Shown: piece by piece, positions 1 through 7,356 of the stretch
How the letters are laid out: each line of letters begins with the position of its first letter
Position numbering within the stretch: the stretch's first letter is position 1
NCBI GenBank assembly: GCA_040265175.1
Contig: JBDQGY010000154.1
Coordinates: forward strand, 1-10,747
Direction: 5' to 3'
Source: JAAZXR01 sp040265175
GTDB lineage: Bacteria; Myxococcota_A; Polyangia; Nannocystales; Nannocystaceae
DNA: 10,747 bases
Notes under the pieces: generated by a model
What the model was told of the DNA's origin: nothing
Databases searched by the model: none
Seen by the model: only the letters and a program-made list of their open reading frames with translations
Position numbers and translations under genes: made by a program

Positions 1-3000
1 ACCGGGGCCGCTCGCGGTCGCCCCCGCGCCCCCGGCGATGGTCTCGTAGTACCCCCAGTTCTCCCCCCCGAACGAGAGATTGTTCATGGTCCCCTGGCTC
101 GCGGCGGCGAGCCCGAGAGCACGCAGCAGCATGTCCACGACGCGCTGGGAGGTCTCCACGTTCCCCGCGGCGACGGCGGCTTGTGGCGGGGGGTCGAGCA
201 GTGAGCCGGGAGGGACGTGGATCCGCACGGGCTCGAGGCATCCTTGGTTGAGCGGGATCTCTGCGCCAACCAGGGTGCGCAGCACGTACAGGACGCAGGC
301 CACGGTCACGGCTCTCGGCGCGTTGAGGTTACCGGCGTGGGCAGGCGCCGTCCCAGCGAAGTCGATGGTCATCATGGCGCCGGAGACATCGATGCGCACC
401 GCCAGCGAGGTGCCGTCGTCGAGCTGTTCCGTCGCCGCGGACGAGCCGTCGGGCAGCGCCGCGATCGCGCTGGTCACCGCCGCGCAGGCGTCGTCTTGAA
501 TGTGCCCCATATACGCCTCGACGACCTCGACGCCGTAGCGCTCACACAACGAGCGGAGGAGCGCCACGCCTCGGCGGTTGGCGGCGAGCTGGGCCTCAAG
601 GTCGGCGATGTTTTCGGCTGGCGCGCGTGAGGGGAAGGGGCCGTGTCGGAGCCGCGCCATGATCCTCTCGTGTTCGAGCGCGCCGCCGCGGGTGAGGAGC
701 TCTGCGCAGAGCACGACCCCTTCTTGTTCGATGGAGGTGGAGAACGGTGGCATGGACCCCGGTGTCGCCCCTCCGATTTCGGCGTGATGTCCACGGCTCG
801 CCACCCAAAACCGGAGGGTCCCCTCGTCGTCGTGAACGGGCGTGACCACGGTGATGTCGGGGAGATGGGAGCCGCCGCCGGCGGGGTCGTTGGTGACGAA
901 GGCGTCGCCGGGGAGCGGCTCGGGGTGCGCGGAGGCGACGGCGGCCACGGACTCTGCCATCGCGCCGAGGTGGACGGGGATGTGGGGAGCGTTCGCGACC
1001 AGGCCCGCGTTGAGATCGAAGAGGGCGCAGCTGAAGTCGAGGCGGTCCCGAATGTTCGTAGAGATCGCGGTGCGTTGAAGCACGTCGCCCATGTGCGTGG
1101 CGATGGCCATAAAGCGGTGGGCGAAGACCTCAAGCAATACGGGATCGAGGTCGCCCGATCCTCCGTGCTCGGTGGGGGCCTCGTCACGAACACAGCACAA
1201 GGTGCCATCCTCAAGCCGCGTGACTGTCCACCCAGGCGACACCACGAGCACGCCGTCGTTGTCGACGACCAGGCAAGGTCCGCGGGTCGGGGTACCTTCC
1301 TCGAGCGCGCCGCGGTCGATCACATCCACCCATGCGCGCCCGTGCGGGGTGCGCCACACTTCTTGTTGTGCGGGCAGCGCGGCGTCGGCGTGATGCGTAG
1401 GCAGGGAGGATCGGCGCGTTGCTCTGTTCGGACCGATCACCTCGACGCGGACTTCGACCGCCTCGACGCAGGCCTCGGGGCGTTGAAATCCAAACCGTCG
1501 CTCGTGCTCACGGAGAAACGCCGCGCGCATGTCCGTGGGATCTCCGAAAGGCACGGCGACGGCGGTCTCGGTGCCCACCGTTTGCAACATCACCTCGGGG
1601 AACACCTCGGCGTCGCCAGGCTCAATCCCGAGGGACTCGACGCCTGTTTTTGCGAGCGTGGCGATGGTCGCCTTGATGGACGCCTCACACCCACCGAGGG
1701 GGAGATCTCCGAGGTCGGCGGCGCCGTTCCATCCTTCACGCGCCAGTCCGATCCCCCACGCCGAGAGCAAACCAGCGAGCGGGTGCACGAAGAAGCGCCG
1801 AATCCCAAGCTCGTCTGCGACGGCGCAGGCGTGTTGACCACCGGCGCCGCCAAACACGATCAGATCATGATCGCGGAGGTCGTAGCCGTCAGTCAATACG
1901 GCGCGGCGGATGGCCTGGGCCGCGTGTACGTTGGCCACGTGCACGAAGCCTTGCGCGATCTCATCGGGGCTTTGGCGTACGCCGACCTCGGCGAGCGCGG
2001 CGCTCATGGTGACGAGGGCGTCGTGGACGGGCGCGCGATGGAGAGGGATAGGGAAGCGCTCTGGTGAGATGCGGCCGAGGTACAGGTTCACGTCGGTGAG
2101 CGTCAGCGCGGTCGCGGAGGGATCGCCGTAGCAAAGCGGACCTGGTGTGGCGCCAGCGCTCTCGGGGCCCACCATAAGTCGCTTACGGTGGACGCGGCAG
2201 ATCGAGCCACCACCCGCCGCGACCGTGTCGATTTTGAGCATGGAGGCGCGGATCTTGATCCCATCTACGAGCTGTTCGTTGCGTCGCTCGAGCGCGCCGG
2301 CGTAGCGATACACATCGGTGGAGGTGCCCCCCATATCAACGCCGATGATCTGGGTCAGCCCATGGGCGCGGGCGAGGTGAGCGCACGCGACCACCCCACC
2401 GGCTGGTCCCGAGTAGACCGCTTCTTGTCCGCTCAGCTGGCTCGCACGCCGGAGCCGGCCGCTCGACGCCATCAGCTGCAATGAACTCCCGGGGAGCGAG
2501 GAGGCGATCGTGCGCAGGTAGTCTGCGAGCAGTGGAGTGAGATACGCGCTCGTCGCGGCCGTGTCGCCGCGGGCGAGCATACCTGCGCCCGAATACAGCT
2601 CGTGGGACGCGGTCACATGGACGAAGCCCACGTCGCGGGCGACGGCGCAGATCCACTGCTCGAGCGCTGGGTTGAGGGTGGAGTGAATCACGAGCACCGC
2701 GAGAGAGAGGATCCCTTCCGCTCGCAGCGCCGCGAGACCGGCGCGGAGCTCCGACTCGGTGGGTCGCGAGAGCTCCGCGCCGGTGGCGTCGAGGCGTGCG
2801 TTGACCTCGAGGGTGCGGGTGCAAATGCGCTCGTATTTGCGGATGTTCAGGGCGAACAGATCGGGTCGTGTCTGATCTCCGATTTCGAGCAGGTCGCCAA
2901 ATCCGGCGGTGACAACGAGCGCTGTCGGGGCGCCGCGGCGCTCGAGGAGTGCGTTCGTCGCGACTGTTGTCCCCATGCGGACGTCGCAGGGGGGGATCGG

Positions 3001-3165
3001 CTCACGGGGGTCAAGATTGAGGATTTTTCGAATCCCCTCGAGCGGTGCCTGATCCGAGGAGAGCACCTTAACGGCGCGCATCGTTCCGCCGCCGGGGGGC
3101 TGGCCGAGGCAGTCGGTGAATGTACCGCCTCGGTCGATCCAAAACTCCCATCGCTCCGCGCTCAT
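1..3165 (-). CDS. 5-oxoprolinase, fused HyuA-HyuB type, C-terminus cut by window edge
   Basis: ATP-dependent 5-oxoprolinase opens 5-oxo-L-proline (pyroglutamate) to L-glutamate in the cytoplasm. I translated the whole frame by hand from the ATG at 3165 and found no stop before the window edge; 1055 codons are visible. Residues 1 to about 670 are the hydantoinase A half: an N-terminal DRGGTFTD at 11-18, GTTVATNALLERRG at 65-78, VDMGGTSTDV at 276-285 and GGAGGQH near 439-445. The hydantoinase B half begins near residue 672 (DPVLLEVF) and has RLDFSCALFD, FVTNDP, SRGHHAEIGG near 790-799, GNLNAPRAVT and, at the edge, YYETIAGGAGA. The order and fusion match the roughly 1200-1290-residue eukaryotic/bacterial OPLAH form rather than split HyuA/HyuB, so about 200 residues are missing. 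The ribosome site (CGGAGC directly before ATG) is weak. The exporter gene ends 48 bases upstream on the same strand, so the two are probably co-transcribed. Substrate is inferred from similarity; N-methylhydantoinase activity is less likely. Confidence 0.93.
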   Translation of the reverse strand, partial: MSAERWEFWIDRGGTFTDCLGQPPGGGTMRAVKVLSSDQAPLEGIRKILNLDPREPIPPCDVRMGTTVATNALLERRGAPTALVVTAGFGDLLEIGDQTRPDLFALNIRKYERICTRTLEVNARLDATGAELSRPTESELRAGLAALRAEGILSLAVLVIHSTLNPALEQWICAVARDVGFVHVTASHELYSGAGMLARGDTAATSAYLTPLLADYLRTIASSLPGSSLQLMASSGRLRRASQLSGQEAVYSGPAGGVVACAHLARAHGLTQIIGVDMGGTSTDVYRYAGALERRNEQLVDGIKIRASMLKIDTVAAGGGSICRVHRKRLMVGPESAGATPGPLCYGDPSATALTLTDVNLYLGRISPERFPIPLHRAPVHDALVTMSAALAEVGVRQSPDEIAQGFVHVANVHAAQAIRRAVLTDGYDLRDHDLIVFGGAGGQHACAVADELGIRRFFVHPLAGLLSAWGIGLAREGWNGAADLGDLPLGGCEASIKATIATLAKTGVESLGIEPGDAEVFPEVMLQTVGTETAVAVPFGDPTDMRAAFLREHERRFGFQRPEACVEAVEVRVEVIGPNRATRRSSLPTHHADAALPAQQEVWRTPHGRAWVDVIDRGALEEGTPTRGPCLVVDNDGVLVVSPGWTVTRLEDGTLCCVRDEAPTEHGGSGDLDPVLLEVFAHRFMAIATHMGDVLQRTAISTNIRDRLDFSCALFDLNAGLVANAPHIPVHLGAMAESVAAVASAHPEPLPGDAFVTNDPAGGGSHLPDITVVTPVHDDEGTLRFWVASRGHHAEIGGATPGSMPPFSTSIEQEGVVLCAELLTRGGALEHERIMARLRHGPFPSRAPAENIADLEAQLAANRRGVALLRSLCERYGVEVVEAYMGHIQDDACAAVTSAIAALPDGSSAATEQLDDGTSLAVRIDVSGAMMTIDFAGTAPAHAGNLNAPRAVTVACVLYVLRTLVGAEIPLNQGCLEPVRIHVPPGSLLDPPPQAAVAAGNVETSQRVVDMLLRALGLAAASQGTMNNLSFGGENWGYYETIAGGAGATASGPG

Positions 3166-3213
3166 GCTCCGAGAGCCTATCAAGGAACGGGCACGGGGGG
3201 AGAGGCGCCGCGA

Positions 3214-4617
3214 TCAAGAAACAGCGCCGCGCGGCGTAAGGGTGGCTGCGCGACGAGAGGCGTGGCCCGCGGAGTCCCTTGAGTCGTCTCCAAAGAGCGG
3301 AGCGCGCCGCGTCGTTCGCGACGGTGGATTGACCGCGTTGGCGACAACCAGCCCCGCGACGAGGGCCGCGGAGACCCAGATCGTCTCAAAGGCGATGGTG
3401 ATGCCGTCCACGGTCTGCGCGCTCATCAACAGCTCCAAGCTCCGCAGCCCCATGGTGCCGGGAACGAGGAGGATGAGGCCCGGCACCAAGATGGTAGCCG
3501 TGGGCCGGCTCCTTCGGCTCGCCCACTCGTTCGCGAACACACCGAGGGCGAGGGCCCCGAGACCGACGCCAAGATTGGGACCCACGAGCGCGGCGCCAAA
3601 CTGCGTCCCCAAGGACGCGATCAAGGTGCCGATACCGATCGCGAGTACTTCGCGACGACGTGCGTTGAGGAGCACTGCCAGCGCGGGAGGGGTGACCAGG
3701 CTGGCGAGTACTTTCAGCGACCAGTGCGTCGCCGGAGCGGTGGCGAGCGCGTCCGGGAGGCCGAGGAGATCGACCGTGCCGCGGGTGAGCGCGTGGCCCA
3801 GCGCGACACCGAGCCCGAGCGAGAGAAACCCGGTCAGCGCGCCCATCAGCCGAGCCGTACCGGCGGCGAGGTCGCGACGTGCGAGGTCCGCCAACCCGCG
3901 CGTCATGGACAGGCCTGGGAGGAAGATGATAATCGAGGACAAGGTGACGATGTCGGGGGCGGAGATCCATCCGAGGCTGCCCGCCAAGGAGGCTCCAAAG
4001 CAACAAGTCATGGCGATCAGGCACTCGCTAAGCACGGGGGCCGTGCCGATGGGAGTGAGCCGCGCGATGCAGGCGATGAGTGTGGCGAGCGCAGCCGCGA
4101 CGCCAACCTCGGCGACGCCGCCCCCAAACAGCGCGGCCGCCCCCGCGCTCGACAGCGCGAACGCGACGATCCAAACGGCGTGGGCTCGCCCCGACGGCGG
4201 CATCGTTCGCGCGTGGCGAAAGTCTTCGAGGCGCATGTCGGCTTCCCCAGGTGTCAAACTCCCGCTGCAAATTCCGGTTGAGATGTCGAGGAGGTCTGCC
4301 ATGCCCGAGATGTCGTCATTGGCGGGTTCGAGCCGGTGAAGCAAGGTGCGTTGGGCGCCGTGAGGTCCGAGGCCCATGAACAAGGCGGTTGGGGTCGCGA
4401 AGACCTCGGCGGCGGTACCAAGGGCGGCCGCAGCGTCTCGCACATTCGACTCGATTTCGTGGGAGGCAAACCCCACCTCGTGCATTGCAACCCCGAGCCG
4501 GACGAGGCACGAGGTGGTCGCCTCCTCGGGTCTTTCGCCGTGGGGAATGTCCAAGATACACCCCGCATTGCGGGTTTTGCGCATTGAATCTTCTTCGGTC
4601 TGAATGTTTGAGAACAT
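3214..4617 (-). CDS. ThrE-family threonine/serine exporter-like membrane protein
   Basis: This is a predicted inner-membrane amino-acid exporter of the ThrE family (DUF1212 plus DUF3815 halves), whose characterised member exports threonine and serine. The N-terminal soluble part holds the family pattern around residues 34-82 (a Leu/Ala/Gly-rich helix, then FATPTALFMGLG). About ten hydrophobic segments follow, starting near residue 147. LPGLSMTRGLADL near 233-245 and LVPGLILLVPGTMGL near 377-391 are typical of the two halves. The 467-residue length fits the family. The frame is open up to 4692, but I start at the ATG at 4617 because GAGGA lies eight bases upstream; another ATG at 4584 (MRKTRN) follows GAAGAAG and is a second choice. 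The gene diverges from an Lrp/AsnC regulator and precedes 5-oxoprolinase by 48 bases, suggesting Lrp-controlled export. The actual substrate cannot be read from sequence. Confidence 0.85.
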   Translation of the reverse strand: MFSNIQTEEDSMRKTRNAGCILDIPHGERPEEATTSCLVRLGVAMHEVGFASHEIESNVRDAAAALGTAAEVFATPTALFMGLGPHGAQRTLLHRLEPANDDISGMADLLDISTGICSGSLTPGEADMRLEDFRHARTMPPSGRAHAVWIVAFALSSAGAAALFGGGVAEVGVAAALATLIACIARLTPIGTAPVLSECLIAMTCCFGASLAGSLGWISAPDIVTLSSIIIFLPGLSMTRGLADLARRDLAAGTARLMGALTGFLSLGLGVALGHALTRGTVDLLGLPDALATAPATHWSLKVLASLVTPPALAVLLNARRREVLAIGIGTLIASLGTQFGAALVGPNLGVGLGALALGVFANEWASRRSRPTATILVPGLILLVPGTMGLRSLELLMSAQTVDGITIAFETIWVSAALVAGLVVANAVNPPSRTTRRAPLFGDDSRDSAGHASRRAATLTPRGAVS

Positions 4618-4629
4618 TGTAAAGTTCCT

Positions 4630-4660
4630 CAAGATTGTTCTTGTCAACAAGATAATCAAG
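4630..4660. promoter_or_regulatory. Inverted repeat, candidate Lrp-type operator
   Basis: The core TCTTGTCAACAAGA at 4639-4652 is a perfect inverted repeat with six-base arms and a CA centre. The symmetry continues imperfectly outward (CAAGATTG on the left against the complement of TAATCAAG on the right), giving a 31-base element. It lies 13 bases upstream of the exporter start codon and about 46 from the regulator start, where an Lrp-type protein would be expected to bind. Role as an operator is inferred from symmetry and position only. Confidence 0.5.
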
Positions 4661-4676
4661 TAAATGCGGTGTTCAA
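4649..4676 (-). promoter_or_regulatory. Possible sigma-70 promoter of the exporter/oxoprolinase genes
   Basis: On the minus strand TTGAAC (4676-4671) and TATCTT (4654-4649) are separated by 16 bases; each matches four of six consensus positions. The -10 box would overlap the large inverted repeat, so a bound regulator would occlude it. Transcription would start near 4642, leaving a leader of about 25 bases with the GAGGA ribosome site. This is a visual match only, and the AT-rich stretch permits others. Confidence 0.3.
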
Positions 4677-4678
4677 CA
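4670..4678. promoter_or_regulatory. Short palindrome related to the candidate operator
   Basis: TGTTCAACA is a perfect palindrome around a central C and resembles the core of the larger repeat (TTGTCAACA). The shared TCAACA strings start at 4644 and 4673, 29 bases apart, roughly three helical turns, which would suit a multimeric regulator binding one face of the DNA. Short enough that chance is a real alternative. Confidence 0.3.
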
Positions 4679-4706
4679 GAATTAAATATCAAAGTAGGGT
4701 TTGGAT

Positions 4707-5174
4707 ATGACGCTGGACCAAATTGACCGGGCGATTTTGGCAGCGCTGCAAAATGATGGTCGGTGCGCCAACAAGACCTTGGCTGCGGCGGTGGGCTTGT
4801 CCCCGTCGAGTTGCCTTGAGCGGGTGCGCCGTCTTTGGAGCTCAGGGGTGCTGCGACGGGCGACGGTGGACATCGATCCCAAGGCCCTCGGGATCGGCAT
4901 TCGGGCGATGGTGTCTGTGCGGCTTCGACACCACGGGCGCGAGGACTTTCAAGGTTTTTCCGCCCATGTGTGGACGCTTCCCGAGGTCATCTCGGTCTAC
5001 CAGCTGTCGGGCGCGGACGACTTTCTCATCGAGGTCGCCGTGCGTGACACGGAGCACCTGCGCGATCTGACCTGGACCAGCCTCACCGCGCACGAAGCCG
5101 TGGGTCACATTGAGACCGCGTTGATCTTCGAGCAGCACAGACGCCCCGTGCTCCCGGACTACCTCGACGACTAG
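4707..5174 (+). CDS. Lrp/AsnC-family transcriptional regulator
   Basis: A 155-residue protein of the usual Lrp/AsnC length and layout. Residues 1-60 form the winged helix-turn-helix: LDQIDRAILAALQNDGR, then ANKTLAAAVGLS and the recognition helix PSSCLERVRRLWSSGVL. Residues about 65-145 form the RAM effector-binding domain, with LPEVISVYQLSGADDFLIEV corresponding to the family's ligand loop. Such proteins are octameric or dimeric regulators that bind amino acids. A TTG at 4701 is in frame, but the ATG at 4707 is preferred because AGGG at 4696-4699 sits seven bases before it. It is divergent from the ThrE-like exporter, the common arrangement for an Lrp-type regulator and the exporter it controls, and palindromes lie between them. 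The family call is secure; the target genes and effector are inferred from position. The stop overlaps that of the convergent DUF2141 gene. Confidence 0.92.
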   Translation: MTLDQIDRAILAALQNDGRCANKTLAAAVGLSPSSCLERVRRLWSSGVLRRATVDIDPKALGIGIRAMVSVRLRHHGREDFQGFSAHVWTLPEVISVYQLSGADDFLIEVAVRDTEHLRDLTWTSLTAHEAVGHIETALIFEQHRRPVLPDYLDD

Positions 5175-5662
5175 GGATACAGCAGCGAGATAGCGACGGC
5201 CTTATCGGCGCCCGCATCGAGCGTAAATGACGACTCGGACCAGCGCGGTGCGCGGGTGCGCGGCCGCGGATTCCTGGAGGTACCCCACCCCTCTTTAGGG
5301 ATCCCAAACAGGTTCTTGTCGAGCTTCTTGTTGTCGTTCTCATCGTGCACCACCGTGATCGCATATTGACCTGGAGCCAGGCCCGGTACCGAGTGAGACA
5401 CCCGACCCTTGTGTGCGCGGATGCGGGCTCGGTGCACGGCCTTCTCGCTCACGTTTGGAAAACCGGAGGCGTCGTTAAATACGAGCAGCAACACGTGCCC
5501 GTCCTCGCTGCGGACGTTCGTGACGCGAATGTTAAGGGTGGCGTCGGCGGCGGCGTCCTCGGTCGTTGAGACCGCGGCAGCGGTCATCGGGATGGTGAGG
5601 GCGAGGGCGAGCATGGTCCGCAACACCGCGCGCTGGAGTGGACGTCTCCATGGATGTTTCAC
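5171..5662 (-). CDS. Secreted DUF2141 family protein
   Basis: The 163-residue protein has an N-terminal signal peptide: basic residues (KHPWRRPLQR), a hydrophobic stretch (AVLRTMLALALTIPM) and a likely cleavage near AAA-VS at about residue 30. The mature part from about residue 42 matches the DUF2141 pattern: a beta-strand LNIRVTNV, VLLLVFNDASGFPN, a glycine turn GLAPGQYAITVVHDEN, then DNKKLDKNLFGIPKEGWG and a final beta segment. Family members are periplasmic or surface beta-sandwich proteins of unknown function. The acidic DENDNKKLD run could bind calcium, but this is unproven. No ATG precedes the signal peptide; GTG at 5662 follows AGGG by nine bases and a second GTG at 5668 is equally possible. 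The frame remains open to an ATG at 5770, but that extension has no family character. The gene converges on lrp with overlapping stops. Confidence 0.8.
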   Translation of the reverse strand: MKHPWRRPLQRAVLRTMLALALTIPMTAAAVSTTEDAAADATLNIRVTNVRSEDGHVLLLVFNDASGFPNVSEKAVHRARIRAHKGRVSHSVPGLAPGQYAITVVHDENDNKKLDKNLFGIPKEGWGTSRNPRPRTRAPRWSESSFTLDAGADKAVAISLLYP

Positions 5663-5766
5663 GTTCACCCACCCTGTGTGACACGGACGACCACCGGCGC
5701 AAAGTATTTTTGTGTCCGCGCGGCAACCCCGCTGCGCATCTCGGCTCGGGCGCGGCTTCAAAACTC
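5663..5766 (-). other. Gap between kinase-like gene and DUF2141 gene
   Basis: About 104 bases without a supported gene. It includes an AT-richer patch (ACAAAAATACTTT on the minus strand, about 5702-5716) that could be part of a promoter for the DUF2141 gene, but no matching -35/-10 pair at normal spacing is visible. No hairpin with a T-run was seen. Confidence 0.3.
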
Positions 5767-6789
5767 TCATCCGGCCTCCTCAATCGTGCGGAGAGAGGCG
5801 CGAACGAGGGCCCCCATGCTTGAGCAGGCGAGGAAGCGGGTGTCGTTGTAGTGCTGGCTCAGCTCCGACGCGAGCTGCTCCACATGTTCCGTCGGCGCGA
5901 GCACATCCCCGGCCATGGTGGTGAGCAGGTCGTCGATTCTCGTCCGCTCCGATTCCGCCCGGATCCGGGTGAGGGTGCGCTCTTCCTCGCGATACTGCAG
6001 GGTCGTCTCGGGTGTCATGGTCCGCATCCCGAGGAAGATGATCGGGTTGTTCTCTTTATAGTATTGCGGCAGGTAGACCGAGCAGCGGGGTTCGTAGCAT
6101 TGCTGATCGAAGTCGATGGCGCGTATTCGGTAGACGGTCTCGTCAAAATCCGGCGTCATGTCCACGACGAAGTTCCCAGAGTGCATATCGCCGAGGAGCC
6201 GAATAAAACAACGCTCGTTGAACTTTACAAATTCTTTGGCGAGCCGCACCTCGTCGAGATGGACCCCCTCCAGATAGTCACGGCAAAAGACGTCACCAGG
6301 AATCCCCGAGATATGCTCCTCGATGATCGTGTTGTCGCACGAGAGGTAGGCGATCCGATTGGGCGACAAGATGTGCTCAAGCTCGAGGCCATACACGCGC
6401 GAGGCGTCGGCGCGTTTAACGTAGAAGTAGTCAAAGTTCTCGTTGAGGGTGTTGAGGATTCGAACGCGGAAGGGCTGGGTGTTGCCGAAGCTGCATACGT
6501 CGACCCGATCCGTCACGAGGTGTCGCATGAGCGAGGTGTCGCCCTTCACCTTGAGCATCGCGTAGGTCTCCACGAGCTGCGCGGCGATCTGGGATCGCTC
6601 GACCGCCGGGTACAGCACCGTCTCCCACAGCGTGTCGCGGCCGTGTTTATCGTAGACGGGGGTGGTGTCTCCATAGCGGAGCAGGTCCTCGTACATCAAG
6701 GGCAGGGCCACCTCGCGTCCGTGACGCCGCAGGTAGGCGCGCAGGTCCTCCGAGATCGTGACAACGCGCTTCCGGGTCGAAATCATCAT
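5767..6789 (-). CDS. Uncharacterised protein with APH-like / protein-kinase-like catalytic motifs
   Basis: I do not recognise a named family for this 340-residue soluble protein, but it carries a plausible kinase-like core. FYVKRADAS near 122-130 could supply the nucleotide-binding lysine (K125); ELEHILSPNR follows; NTIIEEHISGIPGD near 153-166 resembles a hinge; LLGDMHSGNFVVD near 198-210 closely parallels the HGDxHxGN catalytic loop of aminoglycoside phosphotransferase-type kinases (D201, N206); AIDFDQQ near 224-230 parallels the metal-binding IDF/IDW motif (D226). No signal peptide or membrane segment is visible. The N-terminal ~110 residues and C-terminal helical ~90 residues are unassigned. 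The start is the ATG at 6789, which overlaps the carbonic-anhydrase-like gene's TGA in an ATGA, so translation is probably coupled; a second ATG follows immediately. The frame extends to 6858 but that part lies inside the upstream gene. Substrate is unknown; it could be a small-molecule or protein kinase, or a pseudokinase. Confidence 0.75.
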   Translation of the reverse strand: MMISTRKRVVTISEDLRAYLRRHGREVALPLMYEDLLRYGDTTPVYDKHGRDTLWETVLYPAVERSQIAAQLVETYAMLKVKGDTSLMRHLVTDRVDVCSFGNTQPFRVRILNTLNENFDYFYVKRADASRVYGLELEHILSPNRIAYLSCDNTIIEEHISGIPGDVFCRDYLEGVHLDEVRLAKEFVKFNERCFIRLLGDMHSGNFVVDMTPDFDETVYRIRAIDFDQQCYEPRCSVYLPQYYKENNPIIFLGMRTMTPETTLQYREEERTLTRIRAESERTRIDDLLTTMAGDVLAPTEHVEQLASELSQHYNDTRFLACSSMGALVRASLRTIEEAG

Positions 6790-7322
6790 CGGTCGTTCGA
6801 GGTGGAGGCTGCCGCTTCCGCGAGATAGTCGGCCGTTCGTTTGACGTAAGCTCGCCACGAGAACTCAATCAAGGCGCGGTCTTTTTGAGTGCAGGTGCGG
6901 ACGACGCGGAACGGGTTTCCGACCACCATCGTCCCGGCTTCGACGACTTTCCCCGCCGGGATCACACATCCCGCGGCGACGAGGGCACCCGCCTCCACCT
7001 TGGCGTTGTCCAAAACGATCGCTCCCATCCCAATGAGGCAGTCGTCACCGACCGTACACCCGTGGAGGATGACGTTGTGTCCGATGGTGACGCGGTCCCC
7101 GATTGTGGTGCGCGAGAATCCCTCCGTGCAATGGATGGTCGTGCCGTCTTGGACCGAGGTCTGGGCACCAACGATGATCGGCCCGTCGTCCCCACGCAAG
7201 GTCGTGTTCGGCCAGATGCTGGATTCGGCTCCCACTTCCACGGCGCCAATGAGCACCGCCATTTCGTGGACAAAGGCGCCGTCTGAGATACGAGGAGAGG
7301 TGCCGCGGAACTGCTGGAGCAT
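6786..7322 (-). CDS. Gamma-carbonic-anhydrase-like left-handed beta-helix protein (YrdA/CamH type)
   Basis: A 178-residue protein with the hexapeptide repeats of a left-handed beta-helix ending in a C-terminal helix (FSWRAYVKRTADYLAEAAA). The three metal-ligand histidines of the gamma-class carbonic anhydrases are in place: H64 (TTIHCTEG), H82 and H87 (GHNVILHGC). The conserved R43 and D45 (LRGDD) and Q58 (SVQDG) are also present. The acidic loop that carries the proton-shuttle glutamates of archaeal Cam is missing, as in the shorter CamH/YrdA/PaaY group, so carbonic anhydrase activity is possible but not assured; many such homologues show none and some act on other small substrates. It is expected to be a cytoplasmic trimer with metal at subunit interfaces. 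The gene starts 34 bases after the REC-GGDEF gene and overlaps the kinase-like gene downstream by four bases. No clear ribosome site precedes the ATG. Confidence 0.9.
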   Translation of the reverse strand: MLQQFRGTSPRISDGAFVHEMAVLIGAVEVGAESSIWPNTTLRGDDGPIIVGAQTSVQDGTTIHCTEGFSRTTIGDRVTIGHNVILHGCTVGDDCLIGMGAIVLDNAKVEAGALVAAGCVIPAGKVVEAGTMVVGNPFRVVRTCTQKDRALIEFSWRAYVKRTADYLAEAAASTSNDR

Positions 7323-7356
7323 GCGGTGACGCTAACACACCGGGGCGGGCACGCGC

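Larger units (their letters stand above)
4618..4706. promoter_or_regulatory. Divergent lrp / exporter intergenic control region
   Basis: These 89 bases separate the two divergent start codons and are clearly AT-rich in an otherwise GC-rich window. They must hold the promoters of both genes. They contain the exporter's Shine-Dalgarno (GTTCCTC, read as GAGGAAC on the minus strand), the regulator's AGGG at 4696-4699, and two palindromic elements listed separately. I could not pick a convincing sigma-70 promoter for the plus-strand regulator. Confidence 0.75.

Noticed and set aside
474..1214. A 246-codon minus-strand open frame.
   Set aside because: It lies in a different phase from the verified oxoprolinase frame and is low-complexity Ser/Pro/Arg/Thr text.
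643..2067. A 474-codon open frame on the plus strand opposite the 5-oxoprolinase gene.
   Set aside because: It is rich in Gly/Arg/His/Val without domain structure, while the minus-strand frame over the same bases gives clean HyuA and HyuB motifs throughout. It is an antisense shadow typical of high GC.
3116..4339. A 407-codon plus-strand open frame opposite the exporter gene.
   Set aside because: Ala/Arg/Pro/Ser-rich with no recognisable motif; the opposite strand encodes a membrane protein with family motifs and a good ribosome site.
4618..4692. N-terminal extension of the exporter to the ATG at 4692.
   Set aside because: The extension falls in the AT-rich control region, overlaps the operator-like repeat, and the ATG at 4617 has a much better ribosome site.
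5851..6828. A 325-codon plus-strand open frame opposite the kinase-like gene.
   Set aside because: Its composition mirrors the minus-strand protein, and the minus strand carries coherent kinase-like motifs plus an ATGA coupling to its neighbour.
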